Positions 1 to 6,549 of a stretch of 11,174 bases of DNA are shown here, piece by piece. The notes under the pieces are model-generated. The model worked only from the letters and a program-made list of their open reading frames with translations. It was not told the origin of the DNA and searched no databases. The DNA is from an uncultured Sphingomonadales bacterium (GTDB lineage Bacteria > Pseudomonadota > Alphaproteobacteria > Sphingomonadales > Sphingomonadaceae). Within the stretch, counting starts at the first letter, position 1, and every line of letters begins with the position of its first letter. The stretch covers positions 1 through 11,174 of the forward strand of contig CAIWFP010000181.1 of assembly GCA_903911985.1 (NCBI GenBank). The letters run 5' to 3'. A program made the translations under genes and the position numbers.

Positions 1-1
1 G

Positions 2-1222
2 GGAGACAATTTCGTCACCCCAAGCCTGCCGCTGGAATATGATCGCGGGCAGAACACCGGCGTGCTGGATCGGCCCCGGCCCGAATATGAGGCAGCGGGC
101 ATCCGGCTCGGCGGCTTCCGGCTGCGGCCACGCGTGGAGGCAAGCGTCGGCTTCACCGACAATGTCTATCAAACCGCGCCGCGCACCGCCGATGAATTCG
201 CGATTTTCGCGCCCTCGGCCCGACTGGAAAGTACATGGTCGCGCAACGCGCTGAGTCTGGATGCCGGGGCCAATCTGTGGCGCTATGCCCGGCAGGTTCG
301 ACGCGACGCGGACGACTGGCATGTCGGCGCCTCGGGGAGATACGACATAGGCGGAACCGGCTCCATCGCCGCCTCGGCGCGTACAGAGCATGCCACGGAA
401 CCGGCAACATCGGCCGCCTATCCCACCGCCGCCGCGCAATCATCACAGTATCAGGTCATCACCGCACATCTGGCCCCCAGCTATTCGTTTGGCCGGGTGA
501 AGCTGCAGGCGGCCTATGACTTCAACACCATTTCCTTCGATCGCTACACCACCTTTGCGGGCACAGTGGTGGATCAGGGTAACCGCGACGCCACAACGCA
601 AGGCGGCACCGCTCGCGGCGAATATGCCATCACCCCCGACACATCCGTGTTCCTGCAGGGCAATTTCGATCGTGTTTACTATGCGCGCCCGCTGTTGCCG
701 GGCGTGGCCAACCGCAATTCGAACACCTGGCGCGTGCTGGGCGGGGTCAGCTTTGACATCGCGACCAAACTGCGCGGCTCGGTGGGGCTGGGCTATATGG
801 CGCGCAACTACGACGATGCCCTGCTGTATCTGCCCGTCGCCGGCTTCACCGCCGAGATGCGGGCTGACTACTTTCTGGATTCGCTGACCACAGTTACCCT
901 CACCGGGCGCCGGATCATCGAGGATTCGCCCTATGTGAACACCAGTGGGTTTGTCAGCAGCTCGGTCGCCTTGCGGGTAGACCATGAATTGCTGCGCAAC
1001 CTGCTGCTCAATCTGCAGGGTGCCTATGAGCACGACGCCTTCAACGGCGCGAACCAGAGCGTGGATGTGGTCCGCCTCGCGGTCGGCGCCCGCTATCTGA
1101 TGAGCCGGGCGATAGGGCTCGGGCTTACTGTGTCGCACGATGCTCGCTCCGCCAGCGGCCCGCTCAATCTCGCCACCTATGCCGAAACCCGCGCCGTGGT
1201 CTCGGTGGTTATCCAGCAATAG
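2..1222 (+). CDS. Outer-membrane beta-barrel protein of an EPS locus (5' end cut)
   Basis: Probable outer-membrane beta-barrel protein of the kind found in sphingomonad polysaccharide clusters (BBP2_2-like, by my reading). The frame is open from base 2, giving 406 visible residues; the true start and any signal peptide lie outside. The visible N-terminus carries the family-like stretch RPEYEAAGIRLGGFRLRPRV, then SVGFTDNVY. The rest is alternating polar/hydrophobic strands with many aromatic residues (for example VFLQGNFDRVYYAR, LRGSVGLGYMARNYDD, LLLNLQGAYEHDAF), as expected of a barrel. It ends AVVSVVIQQ, without the terminal aromatic residue common in outer-membrane proteins. The kinase gene begins 10 bp downstream, so the two are probably co-transcribed. 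Inferred role: outer-membrane part of polysaccharide export, perhaps a partner of a Wza-like protein. It could instead be an unrelated barrel; the general class is fairly sure, the exact role is not. Confidence 0.75.
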   Translation, partial: GDNFVTPSLPLEYDRGQNTGVLDRPRPEYEAAGIRLGGFRLRPRVEASVGFTDNVYQTAPRTADEFAIFAPSARLESTWSRNALSLDAGANLWRYARQVRRDADDWHVGASGRYDIGGTGSIAASARTEHATEPATSAAYPTAAAQSSQYQVITAHLAPSYSFGRVKLQAAYDFNTISFDRYTTFAGTVVDQGNRDATTQGGTARGEYAITPDTSVFLQGNFDRVYYARPLLPGVANRNSNTWRVLGGVSFDIATKLRGSVGLGYMARNYDDALLYLPVAGFTAEMRADYFLDSLTTVTLTGRRIIEDSPYVNTSGFVSSSVALRVDHELLRNLLLNLQGAYEHDAFNGANQSVDVVRLAVGARYLMSRAIGLGLTVSHDARSASGPLNLATYAETRAVVSVVIQQ

Positions 1223-1232
1223 CTCCAGCCTC

Positions 1233-3455
1233 ATGAAAGACGCCAGCATGGATGCGCTCACCCTGAACCCGACGACCCGGTCCGATCCTGCCACCCGTAT
1301 GGCCAGCCGGTTCGACCAGACCCGCCACATCGGCCGCCGCCCGGTCACACTGGGGACCATCGGCCAAACCCTGCGCTGGCGCTGGCGGCTGGTCGCGGGT
1401 GTGGTGGTCTTGTCGCTGCTGGTGGGCGCGGCGGCCAGCCTGATCATCCCGGCACGCTATCAGGGGCTGGCACGAATTCGCATCACGCCGGTGGGCGCCT
1501 TTCCCGTGGCCGGGGACGACACGCGCGAGCAACCGCTTGATCAGGCGCTGGTCAACACCGAAATCGGAACCATTCGCTCGCGCGATATCGCCCGCAAGGT
1601 GGTGCTGCAATTCGGGCTGGAGAAGGACCCCGAGTTTGTTCCTGCCCGGTTGCTGATCGGCACGGCGCCGGTAGACCACGCCCGCGCCACCGAAACAGCC
1701 ATCTCCGCCATGCTTGGGCGGCTGAGCGTGGAGCAGCAGGAAAAGAGCTATATTCTAGGCATTTCCTTCGATTCGGCCAGCGCGGTGAAGGCCGCCCGCA
1801 TCGCCAATGGCTTTGCCTCAGCCTATATCGACAATACCGCCAATGTACTGATGAGTACCGCCGCGCGTCAGGCCGCCACCGGACAGGCCGCGCTGCAACG
1901 GCTGAGCCAGCAGGCGGAAGTGGCCGCCTCAAGCGTCGCGCAATACCGGGCCAGCTCGGGCATTGTGGTGGGCGGCGGCGGTGCCACCATCAGCGATCAG
2001 CAGATCGGCCCGCTGGCCATGCAGCTGGCCTCGGCACAGGCGCAGGCCGCCGCCGCCCGCTCCAATGTGCAAGCCGCCGAAAGGGAAGTCGCCAGCGGCG
2101 GGCAGGATGCCGTATCGGCCGTGCTATCGTCCAGCGTCATCGCCGATCTGCGCAGCCGGCGCACCGGGGCAGAGGCGCAGCACGCGCAGTTTTCCGCCCG
2201 CTATGGCCCTAGATTCCCCGCGCTGGTGCAAACCAACGAACAGATCGCCTCGCTCGACCAACAGATCCGGCAAGAGCAGGGCCGCATCATCGAGGGCCTG
2301 AAAAACGAGGCCCGCGCCGCCGATGCCCAGGTGGCCAGCCTGCGCGGGCAATTGGGCGAGCTGAAGGCGCAAATCGCCAGCAACAATCAGGCGGCGGTGA
2401 AGGCCGAAAGCCTGCAGCGCGATGCCGATGCCGCCACCGGCGCCTATAACCATCTGGCCGGCAGCGTGCAGCAAACCGCACAGGCCCAGCGCAGCAACGA
2501 GCCTCAGGCCCGGCTGATTGAACAGGCGGTGGTGGCCGCCCGGCCGTCGTTTCCCAACCGCCCGGCCATCATCTCGGCCAGCCTTTTGGTTGGCCTGATT
2601 CTCGGCCTCGCCGCCGCGCTCACCACCGAAGGCATGCAGGCGACGCTGCGCCATGCGGACGATGTCGAAAGTTTGCTGGGCGTTCCATTTGTCGGCGCCG
2701 TGCCAAACATTTCGCGCAAGGCCTTCCGGGAGTTGGACGAAGGTCGGGACGCCCTGCACGGGTTGCGACGCCAGCCGGCGAACACACTGCTGCACCGGCC
2801 GGTCTCCGCCTTTTCCGAGAGCTTCCGCGCCATCCGCACCAGCCTTCGCGGCCAACATGAGCCGGACGGGCTGATCGTGTCGATCAGTTCCACCCTGCCT
2901 TCGGAAGGCAAGACCACCAGCGCGCTGGCTCTGGCCCGGGTAATGGCGATGTGTGGTGACCGCGTCTTGCTGATCGATGGCGATGTGCGCCGCGCGGGGC
3001 TGGCACAAACCCTGGAGCTGGATGTGGCACATGGCATGGTGGAAGTGCTGCTGGGCGAAGTGCCCGCCGATGCCGCCATCATCGCCGACAGCGTGGGCGG
3101 ATTGGACCTTTTGCCCGTGCGCGCGCCCAACTTCACCCCGGTCGATCTATTCAGCGGCAGCGCCATGAAGACCGAACTGGCCCGGCTGCGCGCCCGCTAT
3201 GACTATATCCTGCTCGACACGCCTCCGCTTCTGGGCGTGGCGGATGCCCGCACGCTGGCAAAGCTGGCCGATGGCGTGTTGGTGATCGTGCGCTGGGGCT
3301 CCACGCCAATTGCCGCCGTGGATGCGGCTCTGGCCGGGCTGGAGCAGGATGGCGCGGCGATTATCGGCGCGGTGCTGACCATGGTGGATCCCGCCTCGGA
3401 GGCGATGGGCGGCGCCTATTACTCATCGCGATACGCCGCCTATTACGCCGCCTGA
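1233..3455 (+). CDS. Wzz/Wzc-type polysaccharide co-polymerase with tyrosine autokinase domain
   Basis: Inner-membrane protein of about 740 residues controlling polymerisation and export of a capsule or exopolysaccharide. Order of parts: cytoplasmic N-terminus; TM1 near 52-72; periplasmic Wzz region with long Ala/Gln-rich coiled-coil stretches (about 205-440); a proline motif PSFPNRP just before TM2 (about 443-464); then a cytoplasmic BY-kinase. The kinase shows the ring-forming EX2RX2R motif (ESFRAIR, from 529), Walker A LPSEGKTT (Lys560), Walker A' LLIDGDVR (Asp582, Asp584) and Walker B ILLDTPP (Asp662). It ends in a five-tyrosine cluster (729, 730, 734, 737, 738), the expected autophosphorylation site. 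The frame is open further upstream but that overlaps the barrel gene. ATG 1233 is taken as start; ATG 1248, with GAAAGA 7 bp before it, is equally possible. The next gene follows 13 bp downstream. The family is certain, the polysaccharide unknown. Confidence 0.95.
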   Translation: MKDASMDALTLNPTTRSDPATRMASRFDQTRHIGRRPVTLGTIGQTLRWRWRLVAGVVVLSLLVGAAASLIIPARYQGLARIRITPVGAFPVAGDDTREQPLDQALVNTEIGTIRSRDIARKVVLQFGLEKDPEFVPARLLIGTAPVDHARATETAISAMLGRLSVEQQEKSYILGISFDSASAVKAARIANGFASAYIDNTANVLMSTAARQAATGQAALQRLSQQAEVAASSVAQYRASSGIVVGGGGATISDQQIGPLAMQLASAQAQAAAARSNVQAAEREVASGGQDAVSAVLSSSVIADLRSRRTGAEAQHAQFSARYGPRFPALVQTNEQIASLDQQIRQEQGRIIEGLKNEARAADAQVASLRGQLGELKAQIASNNQAAVKAESLQRDADAATGAYNHLAGSVQQTAQAQRSNEPQARLIEQAVVAARPSFPNRPAIISASLLVGLILGLAAALTTEGMQATLRHADDVESLLGVPFVGAVPNISRKAFRELDEGRDALHGLRRQPANTLLHRPVSAFSESFRAIRTSLRGQHEPDGLIVSISSTLPSEGKTTSALALARVMAMCGDRVLLIDGDVRRAGLAQTLELDVAHGMVEVLLGEVPADAAIIADSVGGLDLLPVRAPNFTPVDLFSGSAMKTELARLRARYDYILLDTPPLLGVADARTLAKLADGVLVIVRWGSTPIAAVDAALAGLEQDGAAIIGAVLTMVDPASEAMGGAYYSSRYAAYYAA

Positions 3456-3468
3456 CCTGACTGCGCCA

Positions 3469-4164
3469 ATGCCCAGCGGCGACATCCCATCCCCTCGCGT
3501 TAACAGCGAGCGACAGGGCGCCCTGCTCGCCGCGGCCGCCTGCCTTGTTTGCTGCATCGCAGGTCTGCCCATCGCGCTTGGCGAATGGCGCAGTGAAGCG
3601 ATCATCACCGCGATGGACTCGGGAGATGGTTCTGCGCGGGGCGAAATTCTGGAGCGGTTTGCCGATACGCCCCCCGGCGCCCTGCCGGACCGGGCCAAGG
3701 CTGCTCTGGCCCAGATTGCGCTGACAACATCGGCAGAAGCGCCAGAGCCGGGCCTGCGCCAAATGTATCTGGCCCGTGCGCGCGAACTGATTGGCCATCT
3801 GCACGCGACAAGGGCTGGCTGGGCGCCCAGCCTGATCCTCTCCACCGAGCTTGCCATCGGCGCATCCGGTGCGGCGACGCCCCCGCAAGCCATGGCGGAT
3901 TATGCCGCAAGCTATCGCGCGGCGCCTTTCCTGCGTCAGGAAGCCCGTTGGCGCATCGCGCTGGGTGCGCGGGCCTGGCGGCAGCTGGACCGTGCGACCC
4001 GCCAGCACATGATCGACGAGGCCGTTTGGCTCACCCGCTATGACAATGCGCAGAGAGGTGGGATCGAGACGAACATGGGCGATTCACCGGCCGGGGCCGC
4101 CTACCAACTGGCGCTGCTGCGGGTGGCAACCCCGCCGCACGCGAACCCACCCGGAGAGGACTAG
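3469..4164 (+). CDS. Hypothetical membrane-anchored helical protein in EPS locus
   Basis: I do not recognise this 231-residue protein. It has a short polar N-terminus and one hydrophobic segment (about 17-37, with three cysteines in LVCCIAG and nearby) that could be an uncleaved anchor or signal sequence. About 190 mostly helical residues follow, probably periplasmic. Ala-rich amphipathic helices such as PDRAKAALAQIA, MYLARARELIGHL and RWRIALGARAWRQL suggest a TPR-like fold, but no clear repeat is visible. It starts 13 bp after the kinase gene on the same strand, so it is probably the last gene of that operon, and it ends head-on against the polymerase gene. No strong Shine-Dalgarno is seen before ATG 3469. 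The context suggests a helper in polysaccharide assembly, such as a polymerase or co-polymerase partner; this is inference only. The reading frame itself is well supported by length and position. Confidence 0.7.
   Translation: MPSGDIPSPRVNSERQGALLAAAACLVCCIAGLPIALGEWRSEAIITAMDSGDGSARGEILERFADTPPGALPDRAKAALAQIALTTSAEAPEPGLRQMYLARARELIGHLHATRAGWAPSLILSTELAIGASGAATPPQAMADYAASYRAAPFLRQEARWRIALGARAWRQLDRATRQHMIDEAVWLTRYDNAQRGGIETNMGDSPAGAAYQLALLRVATPPHANPPGED
4161..4164. other. Shared CTAG: overlapping stop codons of convergent genes
   Basis: The four bases CTAG hold both stop codons: TAG at 4162-4164 ends the + strand unknown gene and TAG read from 4163 to 4161 ends the - strand polymerase gene. 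There is thus no intergenic space for a conventional terminator between the two converging units. I see no GC hairpin followed by a T-run on either side, so each transcript probably runs into the opposite gene or stops by Rho. Confidence 0.9.
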
Positions 4165-5600
4165 GGCCCTCCCCGCCAGCCACTGGCCCGCAGGGAACGG
4201 CCCCAGCTCAGTCCGCTCAGAATGCTCGCCAACAGGGCGATACCCGGCACATTCAGCGCGATATCCACCATGCCCGCCGCCAGAGCCACCAGAACCGCCA
4301 ACACCATGGCCTGCCCGATCGGGTCTGCACCGCCCCGCAGCAAACCTGCCACGCGCCGCCCCACCAGCCCGGCCACAATGCCCAGAATCAGCAGCCCCGG
4401 CCAGCCCGCCTCCAGCGCCAACTGCACAGGAGCGGCATGGGCCGCGCCAAAGCTCCATAGCGCCAGGGCCGATTCGGGCGTCAGCGTATGGGCATTCAAT
4501 TCGGCAAAGGCGCCGAGCCCATACCCCGCCAGTGGCATCCGACCCGCCAGCGCCAGATAATGCAGCCAGATCGCCCCCCGGCTGACGCTATCGGCCTCCA
4601 CCGGGGCAAAGCGGTCGAGCGTGGCGCTGGCGGCCAGAGCGAGACAGAGCCCCACCACCAGCATCGCCGCCCACCGCCAGCCGCGCCAGCCGCGCAAGCC
4701 GCGCCCGCGGGTCAGCTGTTGCAGGGCCAGCCCCCCCACCAGCAAGGCCAGCGCCATGCGCGACTGGGTGATAGCCACGAGAGCCATGCCCGAAAGCGCC
4801 ACCGCCATCACGCCAAGACCGCCCAGCAACAGGCCGTCGCCGGAGTTTTCCACCCAGCGCGCGCCCAGCACCCGCGACAGCCCCAAGGCGACGAGACTGA
4901 GCATGGCAAAGGCCACACCCGCCGCATTGGGATTGCCGACCGAGCCGGCAAAGCGATGCAGCCTGTCATCCTCAAGCGCAAAGGGCCAGCCCACCGGGGG
5001 CCCCGCCAGCCGCAGCGCGAGTGAGCCAGCGATAAACAGGCTGGTGAACAGGGTGAGCCAGATGGCGAAGCTTTCCGCATTCCTGCGGCGCAAACCCACC
5101 GCCGCCGCCGCCACAAACGCCGCCACCAGCCCCGCATCACCCAGCCACGCGGGCCAGAACCTGTCCGGCGCCAGCAGGCTCGTTTGGTGGAGAAGGCGCG
5201 GCAGCGCCGCCCAACCCAGAAAGGCGAGCAATCCACCCAGAACCGGCCCAACCTCGGCAGCGTTCAGGCGGGGCAGGCGGGCGCGATAGAGAATGGCGGC
5301 GGAGAGGATGAGGCTGATTTCGGCGACCAGCACGCTGAGAAATTCGCTATTCGCTCCGCCCACGCCGCAGGCGCCAACACCCAGCAAGGCCAGCGCCGGC
5401 GCGGGCCAGCGCGGCACCACCGGCAGATCATGCCGCAGGCCTTGCCGCGCCACCCTGCGGCGCCCACCGCCACGCGCACCGCGCAACGGCATACGCAAGC
5501 GCCGCTCGGCGGACCCTTGGCCCGCCTTCACGAAAAACAGCTTGGGTCCCGCAGCCGCTGCCGGGTCGGTCGATGCCTCGCCAGGCAGACCCTCCGCCAT
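4161..5600 (-). CDS. Wzy polymerase / O-antigen ligase family membrane protein
   Basis: Polytopic inner-membrane protein of 479 residues, probably joining lipid-linked repeat units in the periplasm (Wzy) or ligating glycan. Many hydrophobic segments are visible, from about 67-82 to 449-464. Wzy_C-type signatures appear in order: SVGNPNAAG (220-228), ITQSRMALALL (277-287), SRGAIW with Arg341, the PLAGYGLGAF loop (356-365) and HAAPVQLALEAGWPGLL (389-404), which matches the family's H-x-Q-x-x-x-E-x-G-x-x-G pattern. The N-terminus has an unusual basic stretch (Arg-rich, about 33-56) before the first membrane segment. ATG 5600 is used; ATG 5492 (Met37) is a possible later start, and neither has a strong ribosome site. 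It lies 52 bp after the sugar transferase gene on the same strand, so the two are likely co-transcribed. The EPS context favours polymerase over lipid-A ligase, but sequence alone cannot separate them. Confidence 0.85.
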   Translation of the reverse strand: MAEGLPGEASTDPAAAAGPKLFFVKAGQGSAERRLRMPLRGARGGGRRRVARQGLRHDLPVVPRWPAPALALLGVGACGVGGANSEFLSVLVAEISLILSAAILYRARLPRLNAAEVGPVLGGLLAFLGWAALPRLLHQTSLLAPDRFWPAWLGDAGLVAAFVAAAAVGLRRRNAESFAIWLTLFTSLFIAGSLALRLAGPPVGWPFALEDDRLHRFAGSVGNPNAAGVAFAMLSLVALGLSRVLGARWVENSGDGLLLGGLGVMAVALSGMALVAITQSRMALALLVGGLALQQLTRGRGLRGWRGWRWAAMLVVGLCLALAASATLDRFAPVEADSVSRGAIWLHYLALAGRMPLAGYGLGAFAELNAHTLTPESALALWSFGAAHAAPVQLALEAGWPGLLILGIVAGLVGRRVAGLLRGGADPIGQAMVLAVLVALAAGMVDIALNVPGIALLASILSGLSWGRSLRASGWRGGP

Positions 5601-5652
5601 TATCTCGACCCGCCTGCTATCGGTCCCACCGGCCAGACGCGGGCCACGCGCG

Positions 5653-6372
5653 CTAGCACGAGCCGCGCTGCAGCATGACGGCGGGCAGGGTCTTGGCGAT
5701 AATCATGCCATTCAGCGCAAGGCTGCGGCGGCGGACATAGAGCACATCCATCGCCACCCGCTGGCGATAGGAAGTGTTGGATCGCCCATTCACCTGCCAC
5801 AGGCCGGTAATGCCGGGACGCACCTTGCAATAATCGCCAAAGCGATTGCCATAGCGCGCCACTTCGCCCGCCACGATGGGACGGGGGCCGACGAGGCTCA
5901 TGGAGCCACGCAGCACGTTGAACAGCTGGGGCAGCTCGTCCAGACTGCTGCGGCGCAGGAAATTGCCGACGCGGGTGATGCGCGGATCGTTGCGCAGCTT
6001 GTGGTCCTTCTGCCATTCCGCCAGCGCTGCGGGGTCGTTGGCCAGCAACAGATGCAGACGGGCATCGTCGTCTATCACCATGGTGCGGAACTTGAAGCAG
6101 GCGAAAATGCGGCCGCCGCGCCCCACCCTTTTGTGGGCAAAGAGCACCGGGCCGGGGCTGGTGAGGCGCACAGCCAGAGCCACCAGCACCAGCAGGGGCG
6201 CGAATGCCAGCAGCGCCAGCAGCGCCACGGCGATGTCCACCGGGCGGAACCAGTCTCCCACCGGGCGCGCGTTGGCGCGACGGCCCGAGGTGAGCCCTGC
6301 CGGGGCATGGGAGACAGCCGGCTTCCGCTCCGGACTTTCTATCCATGTATAGGTGATTGCCGCTGTTGCCAT
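5653..6372 (-). CDS. Polyprenyl-phosphate sugar-1-phosphate transferase (WcaJ/ExoY-type)
   Basis: Initiating transferase of EPS synthesis: it moves a hexose-1-phosphate from a UDP-sugar to undecaprenyl phosphate at the inner membrane. This is a short, monotopic ExoY-like form of 239 residues, without the multi-helix N-terminal half of WcaJ/WbaP. One hydrophobic helix (about 46-69) is followed by the family motifs SPGPVLF (72-78), FKFRTM (93-98), the catalytic Asp-Glu pair in SLDELPQLFNVLRGSMSLVGPRP (Asp145, Glu146), and PGITGLWQVNGRS (186-198). ATG 6372 is chosen because AAGGGTGG lies about 9 bp upstream and the protein then has normal family length. In-frame starts further out (GTG 6375, ATG 6414) are less likely, and ATG 6414 overlaps the candidate -10 box. 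The polymerase gene follows after 52 bp. Galactose and glucose specificity cannot be told apart by eye. Confidence 0.93.
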   Translation of the reverse strand: MATAAITYTWIESPERKPAVSHAPAGLTSGRRANARPVGDWFRPVDIAVALLALLAFAPLLVLVALAVRLTSPGPVLFAHKRVGRGGRIFACFKFRTMVIDDDARLHLLLANDPAALAEWQKDHKLRNDPRITRVGNFLRRSSLDELPQLFNVLRGSMSLVGPRPIVAGEVARYGNRFGDYCKVRPGITGLWQVNGRSNTSYRQRVAMDVLYVRRRSLALNGMIIAKTLPAVMLQRGSC

Positions 6373-6412
6373 GACCGTGATCCACCCTTGTCGAGAGGAC
6401 CCCAGAATAGGC

Positions 6413-6418
6413 ATTATA
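6413..6418 (-). promoter_or_regulatory. Candidate -10 box (TATAAT) upstream of sugar transferase
   Basis: A perfect TATAAT, read on the - strand, lies in the 177-bp gap between the cell-wall hydrolase and the sugar transferase. A start about 7 bp downstream would give a leader of roughly 30-35 bases before ATG 6372, which carries its own ribosome site. No good TTGACA-like -35 is present at 16-18 bp, so the promoter may be weak or need an activator. It would drive the sugar transferase and polymerase genes. Confidence 0.4.
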
Positions 6419-6443
6419 CCGCAGCGCAATACGCCGAGCAGGC

Positions 6444-6461
6444 CGGTATCCGGTGTATCTG
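6444..6461. repeat. Tandem 9-bp imperfect direct repeat over the -35 region
   Basis: On the + strand the two 9-mers CGGTATCCG and GTGTATCTG are adjacent and share GTATC, placing that core exactly 9 bp apart (6446-6450 and 6455-6459). GGCC flanks the pair on both sides (6441-6444 and 6461-6464). The repeat lies about 28-43 bp upstream of the TATAAT, where an activator or repressor could bind. It is short and may be chance. Confidence 0.3.
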
Positions 6462-6549
6462 GCCGCCAACAATGGCCTGTTAGCGTCGAAACGGATCAAT
6501 CACCCTTTGCACACCACGCCGCAGTATTGTGCGACGCAGCAATGCCGAT

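Larger units (their letters stand above)
6373..6549. other. Longest intergenic gap: boundary between lipid-transport and EPS units
   Basis: This 177-bp stretch carries the candidate -10 box and tandem repeat described separately, and the ribosome site of the sugar transferase. I see no hairpin with a T-run after the hydrolase stop; the only pairing noted there is GCACA with TGTGC across a 14-base loop, too weak to call a terminator. Confidence 0.6.

Noticed and set aside
443..1447. 334-codon open frame on the - strand
   Set aside because: Antisense to the barrel gene and the start of the kinase gene; composition-driven shadow with no motif.
2124..3032. 302-codon open frame on the - strand
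   Set aside because: Opposite the coiled-coil and Walker region of the kinase gene; no recognisable domain.
4165..4195. Possible hairpin (GGGCC with GGCCC) just past the convergent stops
   Set aside because: Five-base stem, 16-base loop, no T-run, and it lies inside the polymerase gene; not a credible terminator.
5293..6483. 396-codon open frame on the + strand
   Set aside because: Antisense to the polymerase N-terminus and the sugar transferase; low-complexity translation.
5600..6499. 299-codon open frame on the same strand as the sugar transferase
   Set aside because: It overlaps the transferase in another frame. The other frame carries all catalytic motifs; this one has none.
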